A stretch of 64,000 nucleotides of DNA, taken from positions 1 to 64,000 of the forward strand of contig CAZMBE010000008.1 in NCBI GenBank assembly GCA_964564625.1, given 5' to 3'. Origin of the DNA: UBA2185 sp964564625. GTDB lineage: Bacteria > Desulfobacterota > Syntrophia > Syntrophales > UBA2185. Positions 44,482 through 54,150 of this stretch are shown here, one piece after another. Made by a program: the position numbers and the translations under genes. The first letter of the stretch is position 1, and the number at the start of each line of letters is the position of its first letter. The notes beneath the pieces were generated by a model, which searched no databases, was not told the DNA's origin, and saw only the letters and a list, made by a program, of their open reading frames with translations.

Positions 44482-45840
44482 TTAAGCTTTGTTTTGTATA
44501 CACTCTTCGATATCCCGGACAAGTTTTTTTAATTGTGCGTCCTCTTCCACGAGTTGTTTTATTTTGTTGTTGGCATAAATGACGGTTGAATGATCGCGAC
44601 CACCGATTTTTTCTCCAATGTCAGGGAAGGAGGCACTGGTCATCTTTCTCGACAGGTACATCGCGATCTGCCTCGATAAGACAAGATTTTTATTCTTTTT
44701 GTGTGATTTCATGTCTGATACTTTGACATTCATCTTACTGGCAACCGTTTTGAGAATATCCTCGATTGTCACATCTTCTTTTTCATTCAGCTTGATTACC
44801 TTCTTGAGAACCTCTTTGGTAAGGTTCATATCAATTTCTTTACCTGTCAGTGAAGAGAAAGCGGAAATTCTTATAAGATATCCCTCAAGTTCCCTGATAT
44901 TGGATTCAACATGTGATGCTACATAGTAGGCCACATTCTGCGGAAGGACCATTTTATTTTCCTGTGCTTTTTTTTCTAAAATAGCGATCTTTGTCTCGAT
45001 TTCCGGCGGATGAATATCGGCGATAAGACCCCACTCGAACCGGGAACGCAGTCTGTTCTCCATGTTCGGAATGTCTTTAGGGAATTTATCGCTCGTTACT
45101 ACAATTTGCTTTCCCGAGTCATGAAGGGTATTGAAGGTATGGAAAAACTCCTCTTGGGTCTTTTCCTTCCCGGCAACGAACTGAATGTCATCCATCAAAA
45201 GACAGTCAATATTTCTGTATTTTTCCCTAAACTTTGGCATTCTGTCATACCGGATCGAGTTGATCAATTCATTCATAAACTCTTCTGCGGATACATATAC
45301 AACATTTAAATCAGGGAAGACCGTAAGCGTGTGAAGCCCAATGGCATTCAGCAGGTGGGTTTTTCCTAACCCCACACCGCCGTAAATGAAGAGTGGATTA
45401 TAATTCTTGGCCGGTTGCTCTGCTACTGCAACCGATGCGGCATGAGCAAATTGATTGCAAGGGCCGACGACAAATCTGTCAAAAGAATAATGCTGATTCA
45501 ATGACTGATGGGTTCCTGAACGTGGCGGCTTTTTATGGGTCCGCGCTTTTTCCTGACTGTCCCCTCCCGCTCGGCGGCTCGCACCGGGGCTTTTTTTCGT
45601 TTCCTGGGCAACCTGAAGATCGACCTTTAGGTCAATGCCTGCTATTGAAGCAAGGGCTTCCTTGATGACAGCGTGATAATTTTCAATAAGCCAGTCTTTA
45701 AAAAACTTGTTCGGCACATTGAAAATAATATTGTCCCCCTCCATGGAAGATATTTTGATAGGCCTAATCCATGTCTCAAAATTTTGAGGACTGATCTTTT
45801 CTTTAATGATTTGAATACTTTTTTCCCAGAGAATATCCAA
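44482..45840 (-). CDS. dnaA: Chromosomal replication initiator DnaA
   Basis: A 452-residue initiator, from TTG 45840. Domain I is about residues 1-80 (ILWEKSIQIIKEKISPQNFETWI), a variable charged linker follows, domain III has Walker A YGGVGLGKTHLLNAIG, LLMDDIQFVAGKE and the arginine finger region NRLRSRFEWGLI, and domain IV has GGRDHSTVIYANNKI for DNA binding. Two inverted DnaA-box-like sites (45864-45883) sit just before the start, consistent with autoregulation. Confidence 0.97.
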   Translation of the reverse strand: MDILWEKSIQIIKEKISPQNFETWIRPIKISSMEGDNIIFNVPNKFFKDWLIENYHAVIKEALASIAGIDLKVDLQVAQETKKSPGASRRAGGDSQEKARTHKKPPRSGTHQSLNQHYSFDRFVVGPCNQFAHAASVAVAEQPAKNYNPLFIYGGVGLGKTHLLNAIGLHTLTVFPDLNVVYVSAEEFMNELINSIRYDRMPKFREKYRNIDCLLMDDIQFVAGKEKTQEEFFHTFNTLHDSGKQIVVTSDKFPKDIPNMENRLRSRFEWGLIADIHPPEIETKIAILEKKAQENKMVLPQNVAYYVASHVESNIRELEGYLIRISAFSSLTGKEIDMNLTKEVLKKVIKLNEKEDVTIEDILKTVASKMNVKVSDMKSHKKNKNLVLSRQIAMYLSRKMTSASFPDIGEKIGGRDHSTVIYANNKIKQLVEEDAQLKKLVRDIEECIQNKA

Positions 45841-45863
45841 CGTATATTACCTTATAAACATAG

Positions 45864-45883
45864 TTATCAACACCTGTTGATAG
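45864..45883. promoter_or_regulatory. Inverted DnaA-box-like sites before dnaA
   Basis: TTATCAACA (45864-45872) and TGTTGATAG (45875-45883) face each other with two bases between. Each is one or two mismatches from the DnaA consensus. They lie 24 bases before the dnaA start. Confidence 0.5.
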
Positions 45884-45900
45884 TTGTATTACATATGCAC

Positions 45901-46616
45901 CTATTTGCTTTCGGTAAGATTCATCAGTAGCGTTACGAGGCGGTTTAATTCTTCTGCCGTGTTAAACTTGATTTCTATCGACCCTTTATTTTTTTGCCTC
46001 CGGATTTGTATCGCCGTCATGAACAGTGATGAAAGCCCTTTTTCCAAATCGCGCAGGTAGGGATCTTTTTTTATGATACTTTTACCCGCGGGCTTTTTTT
46101 TCAGCTTCTGAATTACGCGTTCCGTTTCTCTTACACTGAGCGTTTTTTTCAGAATGATATTGAGAATTTTTATCTGCTCTCCCGCAGAGTCAAGCATAAG
46201 CAAGGCACGGGCGTGGCCTGAGCTGATTTTTTTGCCAATGAGGGCCGCCTTTATTTCTGCGGGCAGCTTTAAGAGCCTTATGGTGTTGGCAATNNNNNNN
46301 NNNNNNNNNNNNNNNNNNNNNNNNNNNNNNNNNNNNNNNNNNNNNNNNNNNNNNNNNNNNNNNNNNNNNNNNNNNNNNNNNNNNNNNNNNNNNTGCCGGA
46401 TCTTCGCACAACAATAGGTTGAATGATACCGTTTTTCTTTATAGATGTGACAAGACGCTTCTGCTCCCGGTCACTGAATTCCTTCCGGGACTGAAACCTG
46501 TTGGGAGAAAGCTCTTCGATTCCGCACATGATGAACGAGGGCCTGGCACTTATATCATTCAGCAGATCAGGAAACATGGCCCCGAGGCCCTTACCGAGGG
46601 AACTTTTTGGTGGCAT
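45901..46616 (-). CDS. parB: Chromosome-partitioning protein ParB (interrupted by assembly gap)
   Basis: The N-terminal part (46394-46616) reads LGKGLGAMFPDLLND, then NRFQSRKEF and IQPIVVRRSG; the C-terminal part (45901-46293) has NTIRLLKLPAEIKAALIG and SSGHARALLMLD and is in frame to the stop. 100 Ns at 46294-46393 hide the centre, which should hold GERRWR and ENIQREDL. By comparison with family members about 80 residues (around 240 bases) are missing, so the gap is longer than shown. It lies directly after parA. Confidence 0.93.
46294..46393. other. Scaffold gap (100 N)
   Basis: Exactly 100 unknown bases, a standard placeholder of unknown true length, inside parB. Coordinates to the right are therefore shifted relative to the real chromosome by an unknown amount. 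Confidence 0.99.
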
Positions 46617-47387
46617 TTAAATCCTCCCGTTGGTCATAAGTTCTTGCGCAAGCTCCATGTATGCAATGGCACCTCGCGATCTCACGTCATAGAGGATTAT
46701 AGGAAGACCATGACTCGGACTTTCAGACAACCTTACGCTCCGATGTATAATTGTATTAAAGACCTTCTTGCCTAAGTGTTTCCTCACATCTTCAGTGACT
46801 CGATGAGATAACAAATTTCTTGTATCAAACATAGTAAGTAATATTCCCGCAAGACCCAAAGAAGGGTTAAGCCTTGTTTTGACCAGTTTCACCGTATTGA
46901 GCAGGTGTCCAAGACCTTCCATGGCAAAATATTCACACTGCAGAGGAATTATGAGGGAATCAGAAGCAACTAAAGCATTGACTGTTAAAAACCCGAGAGA
47001 TGGTGGACAATCAATGATCACGAAGTCATACGCTATATCAAGGGTATTCAATAGGTTGCGCAGCCTTTTTTCCCTGTTTTCCAGAGCGACAAACTCTATT
47101 TCTATGCCTACAAGGTCCTGATTGGCGGGAACCACATCAAGAAGAGGTAATTGCGTGCCGATAATAACGTCTTTCAGCGGGAACTTGCCAATGAGAGAGT
47201 GATAGAGATTTTTTTTGCTAATAATGCTCTTATCGATGCCTACGCCGCTCGTAGCGTTGCCCTGGGAGTCACAGTCGATGAGCAGAGTTTTCTGCTCCGC
47301 TGCCGCCAGAGATGCAGCAAGATTAATGGCTGTGGTGGTCTTGCCAACTCCTCCTTTCTGATTAGCTATGCATATGATTTTACGCAT
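46617..47387 (-). CDS. parA: ParA/Soj chromosome-partitioning ATPase
   Basis: A 256-residue Walker-type ATPase. The deviant Walker A is NQKGGVGKTTTAINLAASLA; VIIDCPPSLG is the Walker B region. It lacks an N-terminal HTH, so it is the chromosomal Soj type. With ParB it moves origins apart, and Soj also affects DnaA. Its stop touches the parB ATG. Confidence 0.96.
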   Translation of the reverse strand: MRKIICIANQKGGVGKTTTAINLAASLAAAEQKTLLIDCDSQGNATSGVGIDKSIISKKNLYHSLIGKFPLKDVIIGTQLPLLDVVPANQDLVGIEIEFVALENREKRLRNLLNTLDIAYDFVIIDCPPSLGFLTVNALVASDSLIIPLQCEYFAMEGLGHLLNTVKLVKTRLNPSLGLAGILLTMFDTRNLLSHRVTEDVRKHLGKKVFNTIIHRSVRLSESPSHGLPIILYDVRSRGAIAYMELAQELMTNGRI

Positions 47388-47653
47388 GATTTATTGGAAC
47401 ATCCACATAATGTGTGCGGTTATAAATTTTGCGGGAACATTAACATAAAAAGGTATGCTTGAGAAGGAATATTTGACTTTTTTATTAAGGGATGAATTCG
47501 TCATACACGGTAATTTCTGCAGAAATGTAAACCCGGTAAATGTAAGTGGCTATGCATATTTATGAGGTCCTTCACGCGGATGTAATGAAAGGGGGAGGGG
47601 AGACAGTATTATTCACTTCGTGCGAAGTAAGTTTTTTTGACTGACAGGGGCGC
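47388..47653. other. Non-coding spacer between parA and rsmG
   Basis: This 266-base spacer is AT-rich on the parA side with one weak DnaA-like heptamer (ATCCACA). I see no canonical parS palindrome (TGTTTCACGTGAAACA type) in it. It probably holds the parAB promoter. Confidence 0.35.
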
Positions 47654-48307
47654 TTAAAAAGCCTTTTCATACATTATTATTGTTCTGAAATCACCCGTCA
47701 CAGGCAAGGTTATATCATGGCGTGCAACATATTGAAATCCCAGGTTTTGTGAAATATTGTCCGCTTCCGTAAATTCTTCCTCAACTCTTTTACTTTTCAT
47801 GGCGAGCAGGACGCCTTTCGGAGCCAGAAAATATGCTCCCATGCGGAAGAATTGCGGCAGTTTCAATGTGGCTCTTGAAATGATGATCGAGAAACTGCCC
47901 CGATAGGTTTCATCTTCCATAAGGTATTCGGCCCTATTGTGAATGACGGTAATATCTGTGAGGTGTAAACTGCGGATAATGTGCTTTAGAAAAGACGCTT
48001 TTTTGCGTGAAGATTCAAGAAGGGAGATGTTTAATGCATCAATGGCGATTTTCAGGGGTATTCCCGGAAATCCGGCACCTGATCCTATGTCGAGAACCTG
48101 ACCGCGTGTAGCTTGAATGAACGGTACGAGTGTCAGAGAGTCAAGGAAATGCTTGATGGGAATGTCGAGGTCTGATTTTACTGAGACTAAATTGATTTTT
48201 TTATTCCAGTGGAGGAGTTCCCTTTGATATGTTGCAAACGAGGCTAATTCTTTTTCTGAGAGAGTTATGCCTAATGAGAAGGCTCCGTTGACAAGCATAT
48301 CTCTCAT
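47654..48307 (-). CDS. rsmG: 16S rRNA (guanine527-N7)-methyltransferase
   Basis: A 217-residue Rossmann methyltransferase. ELLHWNKKINLVSVKSDLD and HFLDSLTLVPFI, then VLDIGSGAGFPGIPLKIA for SAM binding and LLESSRKKASFLKHI, are all RsmG (GidB) motifs. Its place next to parAB is the classic origin context; mnmG, its usual neighbour, is not present. Confidence 0.93.
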   Translation of the reverse strand: MRDMLVNGAFSLGITLSEKELASFATYQRELLHWNKKINLVSVKSDLDIPIKHFLDSLTLVPFIQATRGQVLDIGSGAGFPGIPLKIAIDALNISLLESSRKKASFLKHIIRSLHLTDITVIHNRAEYLMEDETYRGSFSIIISRATLKLPQFFRMGAYFLAPKGVLLAMKSKRVEEEFTEADNISQNLGFQYVARHDITLPVTGDFRTIIMYEKAF

Positions 48308-48461
48308 GTGAGGGTTCCTTTATCTCGATACGTAATGTCAGGCGAAACGTGTAGCCGTTCCAAGGATACAGCAGACGTCTCGCCAAACAGTCAATCGCAG
48401 AACAGATGTCCCACCTGTCGAAATCTATTGTAATAACATCGCATTGACATGCAGTGATGCT

Positions 48462-49121
48462 TTACGCAAGGACGGCTGTTTTGAATACATCAAAGCCGAT
48501 CTTGTCTATCATAGCGCCCAGTCTCTGGCGCGGACCGGCATTTGCCGTGTAATAGCCAATTATCTTATCGATAAGGTTGAGAGCCTGTTCTGTGGTAAGA
48601 TCCCGGATAAGCTCCTGTGATAATCTTGGATTCGCGCCGCCGTTACCCCCGACAAAGACCCGCCAGCCTTTCGGAAAACCAACGATGCCGATATCTTTTA
48701 TACAGGTTTCTGCGCATTGATTCGCACAGCCGCTGACGCCGAACTTTAGCTTGCTGGGCACTTGTACACCGTGGTATTTCTCATCCAGTTTGAGGCCCAA
48801 TCCAAGGCTGTCCTGCTGTCCGCGTTTGCAGAAGGTAGTCCCCGGGCATGCCTTGATGCTCCGCACGCAGAGGCCGACGGCCGCCCCCGGAGGCATTCCC
48901 AGATCAGCCCAGACAGCGTCAACATCTTCTTCTTTGAGGCCAACAATCGCAATTCTTGCCGCACTGGTTATTTTCAGTGCTGCGACGCCGTATTTCTCGG
49001 CGACGTCAGCCAGTGTGCGCAGCGTTGCCGGGCTGACCACACCGCATGGAATATGCGGCGCGATTGCGTAGGTCTGCTTATCACGCTGAATTATTACTCC
49101 CTTTTCTCCATCCTGTAACAT
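48462..49121 (-). CDS. Small siroheme [4Fe-4S] sulfite/nitrite reductase-like protein
   Basis: A 219-residue protein made of one nitrite/sulfite reductase ferredoxin-like half domain and one siroheme-cluster domain. Cluster cysteines are CPGTTFC (C-x5-C) and CANQC (C-x3-C). The length matches the low-molecular-weight assimilatory-type sulfite reductase of Desulfovibrio (about 218). The ATG at 49121 has GGAGG upstream; an alternative GTG lies at 49130. It has no partner genes for siroheme or sulfur transfer nearby. Substrate is inferred. Confidence 0.83.
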   Translation of the reverse strand: MLQDGEKGVIIQRDKQTYAIAPHIPCGVVSPATLRTLADVAEKYGVAALKITSAARIAIVGLKEEDVDAVWADLGMPPGAAVGLCVRSIKACPGTTFCKRGQQDSLGLGLKLDEKYHGVQVPSKLKFGVSGCANQCAETCIKDIGIVGFPKGWRVFVGGNGGANPRLSQELIRDLTTEQALNLIDKIIGYYTANAGPRQRLGAMIDKIGFDVFKTAVLA

Positions 49122-49295
49122 TGTGTGCACCCTCCCTTCATTGTTCTATGTAAGGCATACATTTCTTTGAGTTGCACTATAGGAAAAATACATCAGAGTG
49201 TCAAGGCAGGGGGAATATTTTAATTTACACGTGATGAAAGAACGGTTTTTATGGTACAAGGAACACTATAACTAAAAAAGAAGCGGGATGGGAGC

Positions 49296-50033
49296 ATGCA
49301 CGTGAGGGCAAAAACGGAACACGTAACTATTGTTCTGAACAAACCGAAATATCCGGGCAATGTCGGAGCCGTGGCGCGGTGTGCGAGGAACATGGGCATT
49401 GAAAATATCTTCGTGGTAGGCAATAGAGATCTTCCTGTAGAGGAAATGAAGCAGATGGCCACCCACTTTGCCGCTGACATTGTGGAGTGCATTCAACACT
49501 TCGACAGGCTGGATGAAGCCCTGGCGAACTTTCATTATATTGTTGGCGCCACATCGAGACGTGGCTCCGGGAGAGGACCCTGTGTCTCACCCCGAGAAAT
49601 GGCGGAATTGGTTCTGGAAATAAGCCATTGCAACGAAGTAGCGCTCCTTTTCGGACCCGAGGATACGGGGTTGTCCAATGATGATTTGCGGTTCTGCCAT
49701 TTGTTGGTAACCATTCCCACGTCGAAAGGGATGAAATCGGTGAATCTTTCCCAGGCAGTCATGATTCTGTGCTATGAAATCTTCGTGGCACATGCCGGTT
49801 CTCTGGAAGAGTTCACGCCCCGCATGGCTTCCTCTGAAGAACTCGAGGGAATGTATGCACAGATGAAGACCGTGTTGATGAACATTGGTTTTCTCCATCC
49901 GCAAAATCCTGATCACTGGATGATGCACATACGCCGTTTCCTCGGGAGAGCGAAGCTTTTTTCCAAAGAAGTAAAGATCATACGCGGCATCTGCCGACAG
50001 TTGGACTGGTCCATGAGAAACAAAAAGACTTGA
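49296..50033 (+). CDS. TrmJ-like SPOUT RNA methyltransferase
   Basis: A 245-residue SpoU/TrmH-type enzyme. VTIVLNKPKYPGNVGAVARCARNMG, LLFGPEDTGLSNDDL and SVNLSQAVMILCYEIF are the three SPOUT motifs, with the knot at the C-terminus of that domain and a helical tail (WMMHIRRFLGRAKL) as in TrmJ. TrmJ methylates position 32 of tRNA; the exact target is not shown here. Confidence 0.88.
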   Translation: MHVRAKTEHVTIVLNKPKYPGNVGAVARCARNMGIENIFVVGNRDLPVEEMKQMATHFAADIVECIQHFDRLDEALANFHYIVGATSRRGSGRGPCVSPREMAELVLEISHCNEVALLFGPEDTGLSNDDLRFCHLLVTIPTSKGMKSVNLSQAVMILCYEIFVAHAGSLEEFTPRMASSEELEGMYAQMKTVLMNIGFLHPQNPDHWMMHIRRFLGRAKLFSKEVKIIRGICRQLDWSMRNKKT

Positions 50034-50085
50034 CTTTTCATTGACATAAATCTAATACTCAGCCAAATTCCATGGGGGTAACATC

Positions 50086-51246
50086 ATGAAAAAGCACTTT
50101 TCCTTTACGGGGGCAAAAAAAATTATCTTTGGCAATGGTTCTTTCGATACACTGGGAGAGAATATACGCGCAATGAACGCGAGCCGTCCCCTGATCATCC
50201 TTGATAGGAATCTGTCTAAACTTGGTTTCAGAGATCGGGTTTCAGATGTGCTTGGTAAAAATGGCTTTAAAGCTACTATATTTGACAAACAGGTCGAAGC
50301 TGAACCAAGATTGGAAATAGCAGATGAGGGAGCAAAGGCCGCACAAAAGGGGAAATGTGATATTGTTGTTGGCATCGGTGGAGGAAGCGCCATGGATGTC
50401 GCAAAAGCTATTGCGGTGCTGACGGCCAACAATGGCAAGGCCGTGGATTATTTAGGGCTGAACAAGGTTCCCGGACCCGGGTTGCCTACCGTAATGGTTC
50501 CTACGACGGCGGGAACAGGAAGTGAGGTAACCTTTACCGCAGTGTTTGTAAGGCAGGACCTCAAGAAAAAAGAAGGCATGAATAGCCCCTATCTATATCC
50601 GGATCTGGCCGTACTTGATCCCATGCTCACCCTCACCCTCCCGCCGGTATCGACTGCTTCAACAGGAATTGATGCGCTCTGTCATGCAATAGAATCGTAC
50701 ACATCAGTAAATGCATCACCCATGAGCGAAATGTTTTCGCTGGATGCCATACAGCTGATTTCCGCGAATCTAAGAACGTGCGTGCATGACGGCAACAATC
50801 TGGAAGCAAGGGAAAAGACGCTCCTGGGGAGTCTCTATGCGGGCTTAGGTCTTGCGAATGCGGGGGTAGGCGCTGTCCATTCTCTTTCCTATCCTCTCGG
50901 AGGGAAATACGGGGTATCTCATGGTTTGGCCAACACAGTCATGCTTCCGCACGTTATGTCCTTCAATCTTCCGGGGGCTCTTGAGAAATTCACCGTCATT
51001 GCGGAAGCGATGGGTGAAATTGTTGACGACATGCCTCTGCGTGAAGCGGCATACCTTGCGGTGGAAGCCGTACAGTCCCTCATAGAAGATTGTGGTATTT
51101 ATACCACCCTTGAGGACTTGAACATTCCCGAGGAGGATTTTCCCGATCTTGCGAAAGTGGCAATGACCGTGGCGAGACCGCTGGAAAACAATCCCCGCAA
51201 AGTGACGATAGAGGACGCCATTGAGATATACGGAGAAGCATACTGA
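50086..51246 (+). CDS. Iron-containing alcohol dehydrogenase
   Basis: A 386-residue type III dehydrogenase. VVGIGGGSAMDVAKAIAVL binds NAD, MVPTTAGTGSEVT follows, and metal ligands lie in IDALCHAIESYTS and in VHSLSYPLGGKYGVSHGLANTVMLPHV. Substrates may be ethanol, 1,3-propanediol or lactaldehyde types. It stands 52 bases after trmJ-like, possibly in one transcript. Confidence 0.92.
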   Translation: MKKHFSFTGAKKIIFGNGSFDTLGENIRAMNASRPLIILDRNLSKLGFRDRVSDVLGKNGFKATIFDKQVEAEPRLEIADEGAKAAQKGKCDIVVGIGGGSAMDVAKAIAVLTANNGKAVDYLGLNKVPGPGLPTVMVPTTAGTGSEVTFTAVFVRQDLKKKEGMNSPYLYPDLAVLDPMLTLTLPPVSTASTGIDALCHAIESYTSVNASPMSEMFSLDAIQLISANLRTCVHDGNNLEAREKTLLGSLYAGLGLANAGVGAVHSLSYPLGGKYGVSHGLANTVMLPHVMSFNLPGALEKFTVIAEAMGEIVDDMPLREAAYLAVEAVQSLIEDCGIYTTLEDLNIPEEDFPDLAKVAMTVARPLENNPRKVTIEDAIEIYGEAY

Positions 51247-51334
51247 CATAGTACCTCTGCGCTCAAAGCGAAATTCTACGCCATCAGAGATAGGGTATAG
51301 TATAGGAAGTACACATGGATTGAGGGGCTAAATA

Positions 51335-52306
51335 ATGATTATTGTCACCGGCGGAGCCGGATTTATTGGAAGCGCCTTTGTCTGGAAGTTGAATACAGAG
51401 GGTATCAACGATATTGTCATCGTCGATGAATTGGGGCAGACGGACAAATGGAAAAATCTGGTGAACCGACGATACGTGGAATATATCCATAAAGACGTTT
51501 TCCTCAGGATGCTCCGCAGTGAACAGATGCCATTCAAGCCTGACGCGATCATTCATATGGGAGCCTGCTCGTCGACAACAGAGCGGAATGCCGACTACCT
51601 GATGGACAATAATTACCACTATACATGCCGCTTGGCCGAATGGGCGCTCTCGCACGACATCCGCTTCATCTATGCGAGTTCAGCTGCCACATACGGCGAT
51701 GGATCGAAGGGATTTTCCGATGAGAATGCCGTGACGGAAACGCTCCGCCCAATCAACATGTACGGGTATTCCAAGCAGCTTTTTGACCTCTGGGTTTTAC
51801 GGAACAAGGTGGAAACAAAACTCACGGGGATAAAATTTTTCAACGTCTTCGGTCCCAATGAGTACCACAAGAGGGACATGCGAAGCGTGGTGCACAAAGC
51901 CTTCGAACAAATCCGTGACACAGGGAAAGTGAGGCTCTTTAAGTCGTACAGACCTGAATACGGCGATGGCGGACAGATGCGCGATTTTGTGTATATCAAA
52001 GATTGCATTGAGGTCATGTGGTGGTTGGTAAAATTCCCGGAGATACACGGCATCTTCAATTTAGGCACCGGTAAGGCCCGAACATGGAATGACCTGATTC
52101 ATGCAGTCTTTGCTGCCATGAATATGAAACCCTGTATTGAGTATATTGATATGCCTGCGGAGATCCGCGATCAGTACCAGTATTTCACCGAGGCGAACAT
52201 GGACAAGCTACGGCATGCAGGATACCCGGCTGCTTTCCTGCCGTTGGAAGAGACGGTACAGGACTATGTTGTGAATTATCTGCATACATCAGATCCACAT
52301 TTATGA
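51335..52306 (+). CDS. hldD: ADP-glyceromanno-heptose 6-epimerase
   Basis: A 323-residue extended SDR. IIVTGGAGFIGSAFVWKLN is the NADP site, MGACSSTTERNADYLMDNNY is specific to HldD, and YGYSKQLFDLW holds the Tyr-Lys pair. It epimerises ADP-D-glycero-D-manno-heptose for the inner core of LPS. It overlaps kdsB by four bases (ATGA), so the two are coupled. Confidence 0.94.
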   Translation: MIIVTGGAGFIGSAFVWKLNTEGINDIVIVDELGQTDKWKNLVNRRYVEYIHKDVFLRMLRSEQMPFKPDAIIHMGACSSTTERNADYLMDNNYHYTCRLAEWALSHDIRFIYASSAATYGDGSKGFSDENAVTETLRPINMYGYSKQLFDLWVLRNKVETKLTGIKFFNVFGPNEYHKRDMRSVVHKAFEQIRDTGKVRLFKSYRPEYGDGGQMRDFVYIKDCIEVMWWLVKFPEIHGIFNLGTGKARTWNDLIHAVFAAMNMKPCIEYIDMPAEIRDQYQYFTEANMDKLRHAGYPAAFLPLEETVQDYVVNYLHTSDPHL

Positions 52307-53064
52307 ACGTCATCTGTATCATACCTGCCCGCTATGAATCTTCCCGATTTCCCGGGAAACCCCTTGCTGATCTGTGCGGGAAACCAATGATTCAGCACGT
52401 CTACGAACGGGTATTGCAGGCCAGGACGGTTTCCTTCGCCGCCGTGGCTACGGACGATGAGAGGATTTTTGCTGCCGTACAGCGTTTTGGGGGCCGCGCG
52501 ATCATGACCTCGGAGACGCTCAGGTCAGGTACGGATCGCATCGCCGAAGCAGCTGCCCGGATTAATCTCGCCAGTTCAGATATTGTCGTCAATATTCAGG
52601 GGGATCAACCTCTTTTTGAACCGGCGCAGATTGATGAAGTGGCAAAACCTCTCCTGGATGACCCCGTCCTTTCCATGTCTACCCTGATCTATAAAATTAT
52701 AAGAGAAGAGGAGATTACCCATCCCCATGCGGTCAAGGTCGTCTTTGATCACGACCATTTTGCCATCTATTTTTCCCGGGCAACGATTCCGTTTGTAAGG
52801 GACAGGGGACATGAGGTATCATACTATAAACACCACGGCATCTATGCTTACAGACGGGAATTCCTGGAGACATTCTCCCGGCTTCCTGAGGGCGTTCTCG
52901 AAAAATTGGAGGCCTTGGAGCAACTGAGAGCCCTGGAGCATGGTTACCGGATTAAGGTAGTGGAGACCCCTTACGATTCTGTAGAGGTCGATACCCCCCA
53001 GGAGCTTGAAAGGGTGAGAAGCCTCCTGCAGAGCGATTCCCCTTGTACAAAGAAGGGAGAGTAA
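52303..53064 (+). CDS. kdsB: 3-deoxy-manno-octulosonate cytidylyltransferase
   Basis: A 253-residue CMP-Kdo synthetase. IIPARYESSRFPGKPLADLCGKPMI is the CTP loop, VVNIQGDQPLFEP the next motif, and YKHHGIYAYRREFL follows. It activates Kdo for the LPS core and partners hldD upstream. Confidence 0.95.
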   Translation: MNVICIIPARYESSRFPGKPLADLCGKPMIQHVYERVLQARTVSFAAVATDDERIFAAVQRFGGRAIMTSETLRSGTDRIAEAAARINLASSDIVVNIQGDQPLFEPAQIDEVAKPLLDDPVLSMSTLIYKIIREEEITHPHAVKVVFDHDHFAIYFSRATIPFVRDRGHEVSYYKHHGIYAYRREFLETFSRLPEGVLEKLEALEQLRALEHGYRIKVVETPYDSVEVDTPQELERVRSLLQSDSPCTKKGE

Positions 53065-53154
53065 GGTGGATTGTGCATAACCGAACGAATCTGACCCGCT
53101 TCCTTTCTAAAGACGAAAATTGGGGGGGTGTTTCCCGATAGTGAGGCAGTAGCT

Positions 53155-54090
53155 ATGGTCGACCTTGGTTACTTAGAGAAGATTACGCTGGTGTCCAAAC
53201 CCATGGGCCAGCGGATCGTGGCGGCATTATTGTTGTACGCCAATTATCATATCTTCGCTCACGTGGATATCAAAATCGAAAATATCGAGCGCATTCCCCG
53301 CCATGAAAACGTGATTTTTGCCATGAACCACACGGACCGATTCAACTACTGGCCTTTCCAGTATAAGCTGTGGAGCATGAAGTCTTTTCCTTACACCACG
53401 GTATGGGTAAAGGGAAAGTATTACCGAAATTCACTGCTGGCGAAAGGTCTTGATCTTTGCAATTTGATTCCCGTGCCATCCATGAAATATTTGATAGAAG
53501 AACTTTACAAGAAGAAATTCAAGAAGAGGATTGAAGGCAATCTTTACCGAGCTATTAAAGATGTAATCGATGGTAAGTATGAGAAGATCGAACAATATCC
53601 AACGGCCGCGGCAGAGGTCATCAGTGCCATGGGGGAGCAGTTTGTCGATTTTATCCGCTCTCACTATGATCTCATTATGGAGCGGGTAGCAGAGCTAAGC
53701 CGGAAGGCCCTGTGTGAGCAAAATCTCAATCTCATCATTTTCCCGGAGGGAACAAGAGGCACCGTCCTTGGTGAGGGACGAACAGGCCTGGCACAAATAG
53801 CGCTTGCAACAGGGAAAAAGATTGTTCCCGTAGGGTGTAATAATTCCGACGAGCTCTATACAGGGAGTCTTCCCTTCGCAAAAAGCGGTGTCATCACATA
53901 CAGGATTGGAGAGCCTCTCTCTTTGCAGGATCAACTGAAAGAATTCCGCATAGAAGAAAAATTCAAGCCTTTTTCCAAAGAATCACAGCAGAAATATAAA
54001 AAGCATTTTGAACAGGTAACCGGGATCGTCATGGAAAGCATAAACCGGCTCCTGGATGAAAAATACAGGCGTATCTTCACCGGATCTTGA
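53155..54090 (+). CDS. PlsC-like 1-acylglycerol-3-phosphate acyltransferase family protein
   Basis: A 311-residue protein (an upstream GTG at 53128 would add nine residues). The catalytic block reads MNHTDRFNYWPFQYKL, so the HX4D motif has Asn in place of Asp, with an Asp two residues after His. The acceptor motif FPEGTRG is intact, and GCNNSDELYTG follows. Two insertions lie between them (FKKRIEGNLYRAIKDVIDGKYEK), making it longer than PlsC. Membrane-bound acyl transfer in lipid synthesis is likely. Confidence 0.8.
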   Translation: MVDLGYLEKITLVSKPMGQRIVAALLLYANYHIFAHVDIKIENIERIPRHENVIFAMNHTDRFNYWPFQYKLWSMKSFPYTTVWVKGKYYRNSLLAKGLDLCNLIPVPSMKYLIEELYKKKFKKRIEGNLYRAIKDVIDGKYEKIEQYPTAAAEVISAMGEQFVDFIRSHYDLIMERVAELSRKALCEQNLNLIIFPEGTRGTVLGEGRTGLAQIALATGKKIVPVGCNNSDELYTGSLPFAKSGVITYRIGEPLSLQDQLKEFRIEEKFKPFSKESQQKYKKHFEQVTGIVMESINRLLDEKYRRIFTGS

Positions 54091-54150
54091 TGTTGAAAAG
54101 CTTCAAAGCCGGGATGAAGGCTGGATGCCTGTGATGAATGAGACATAGCG

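Noticed and set aside
47388..47653. parS centromere between parA and rsmG
   Set aside because: No TGTTTCACGTGAAACA-type palindrome is present here or elsewhere in the origin region as far as I can read.
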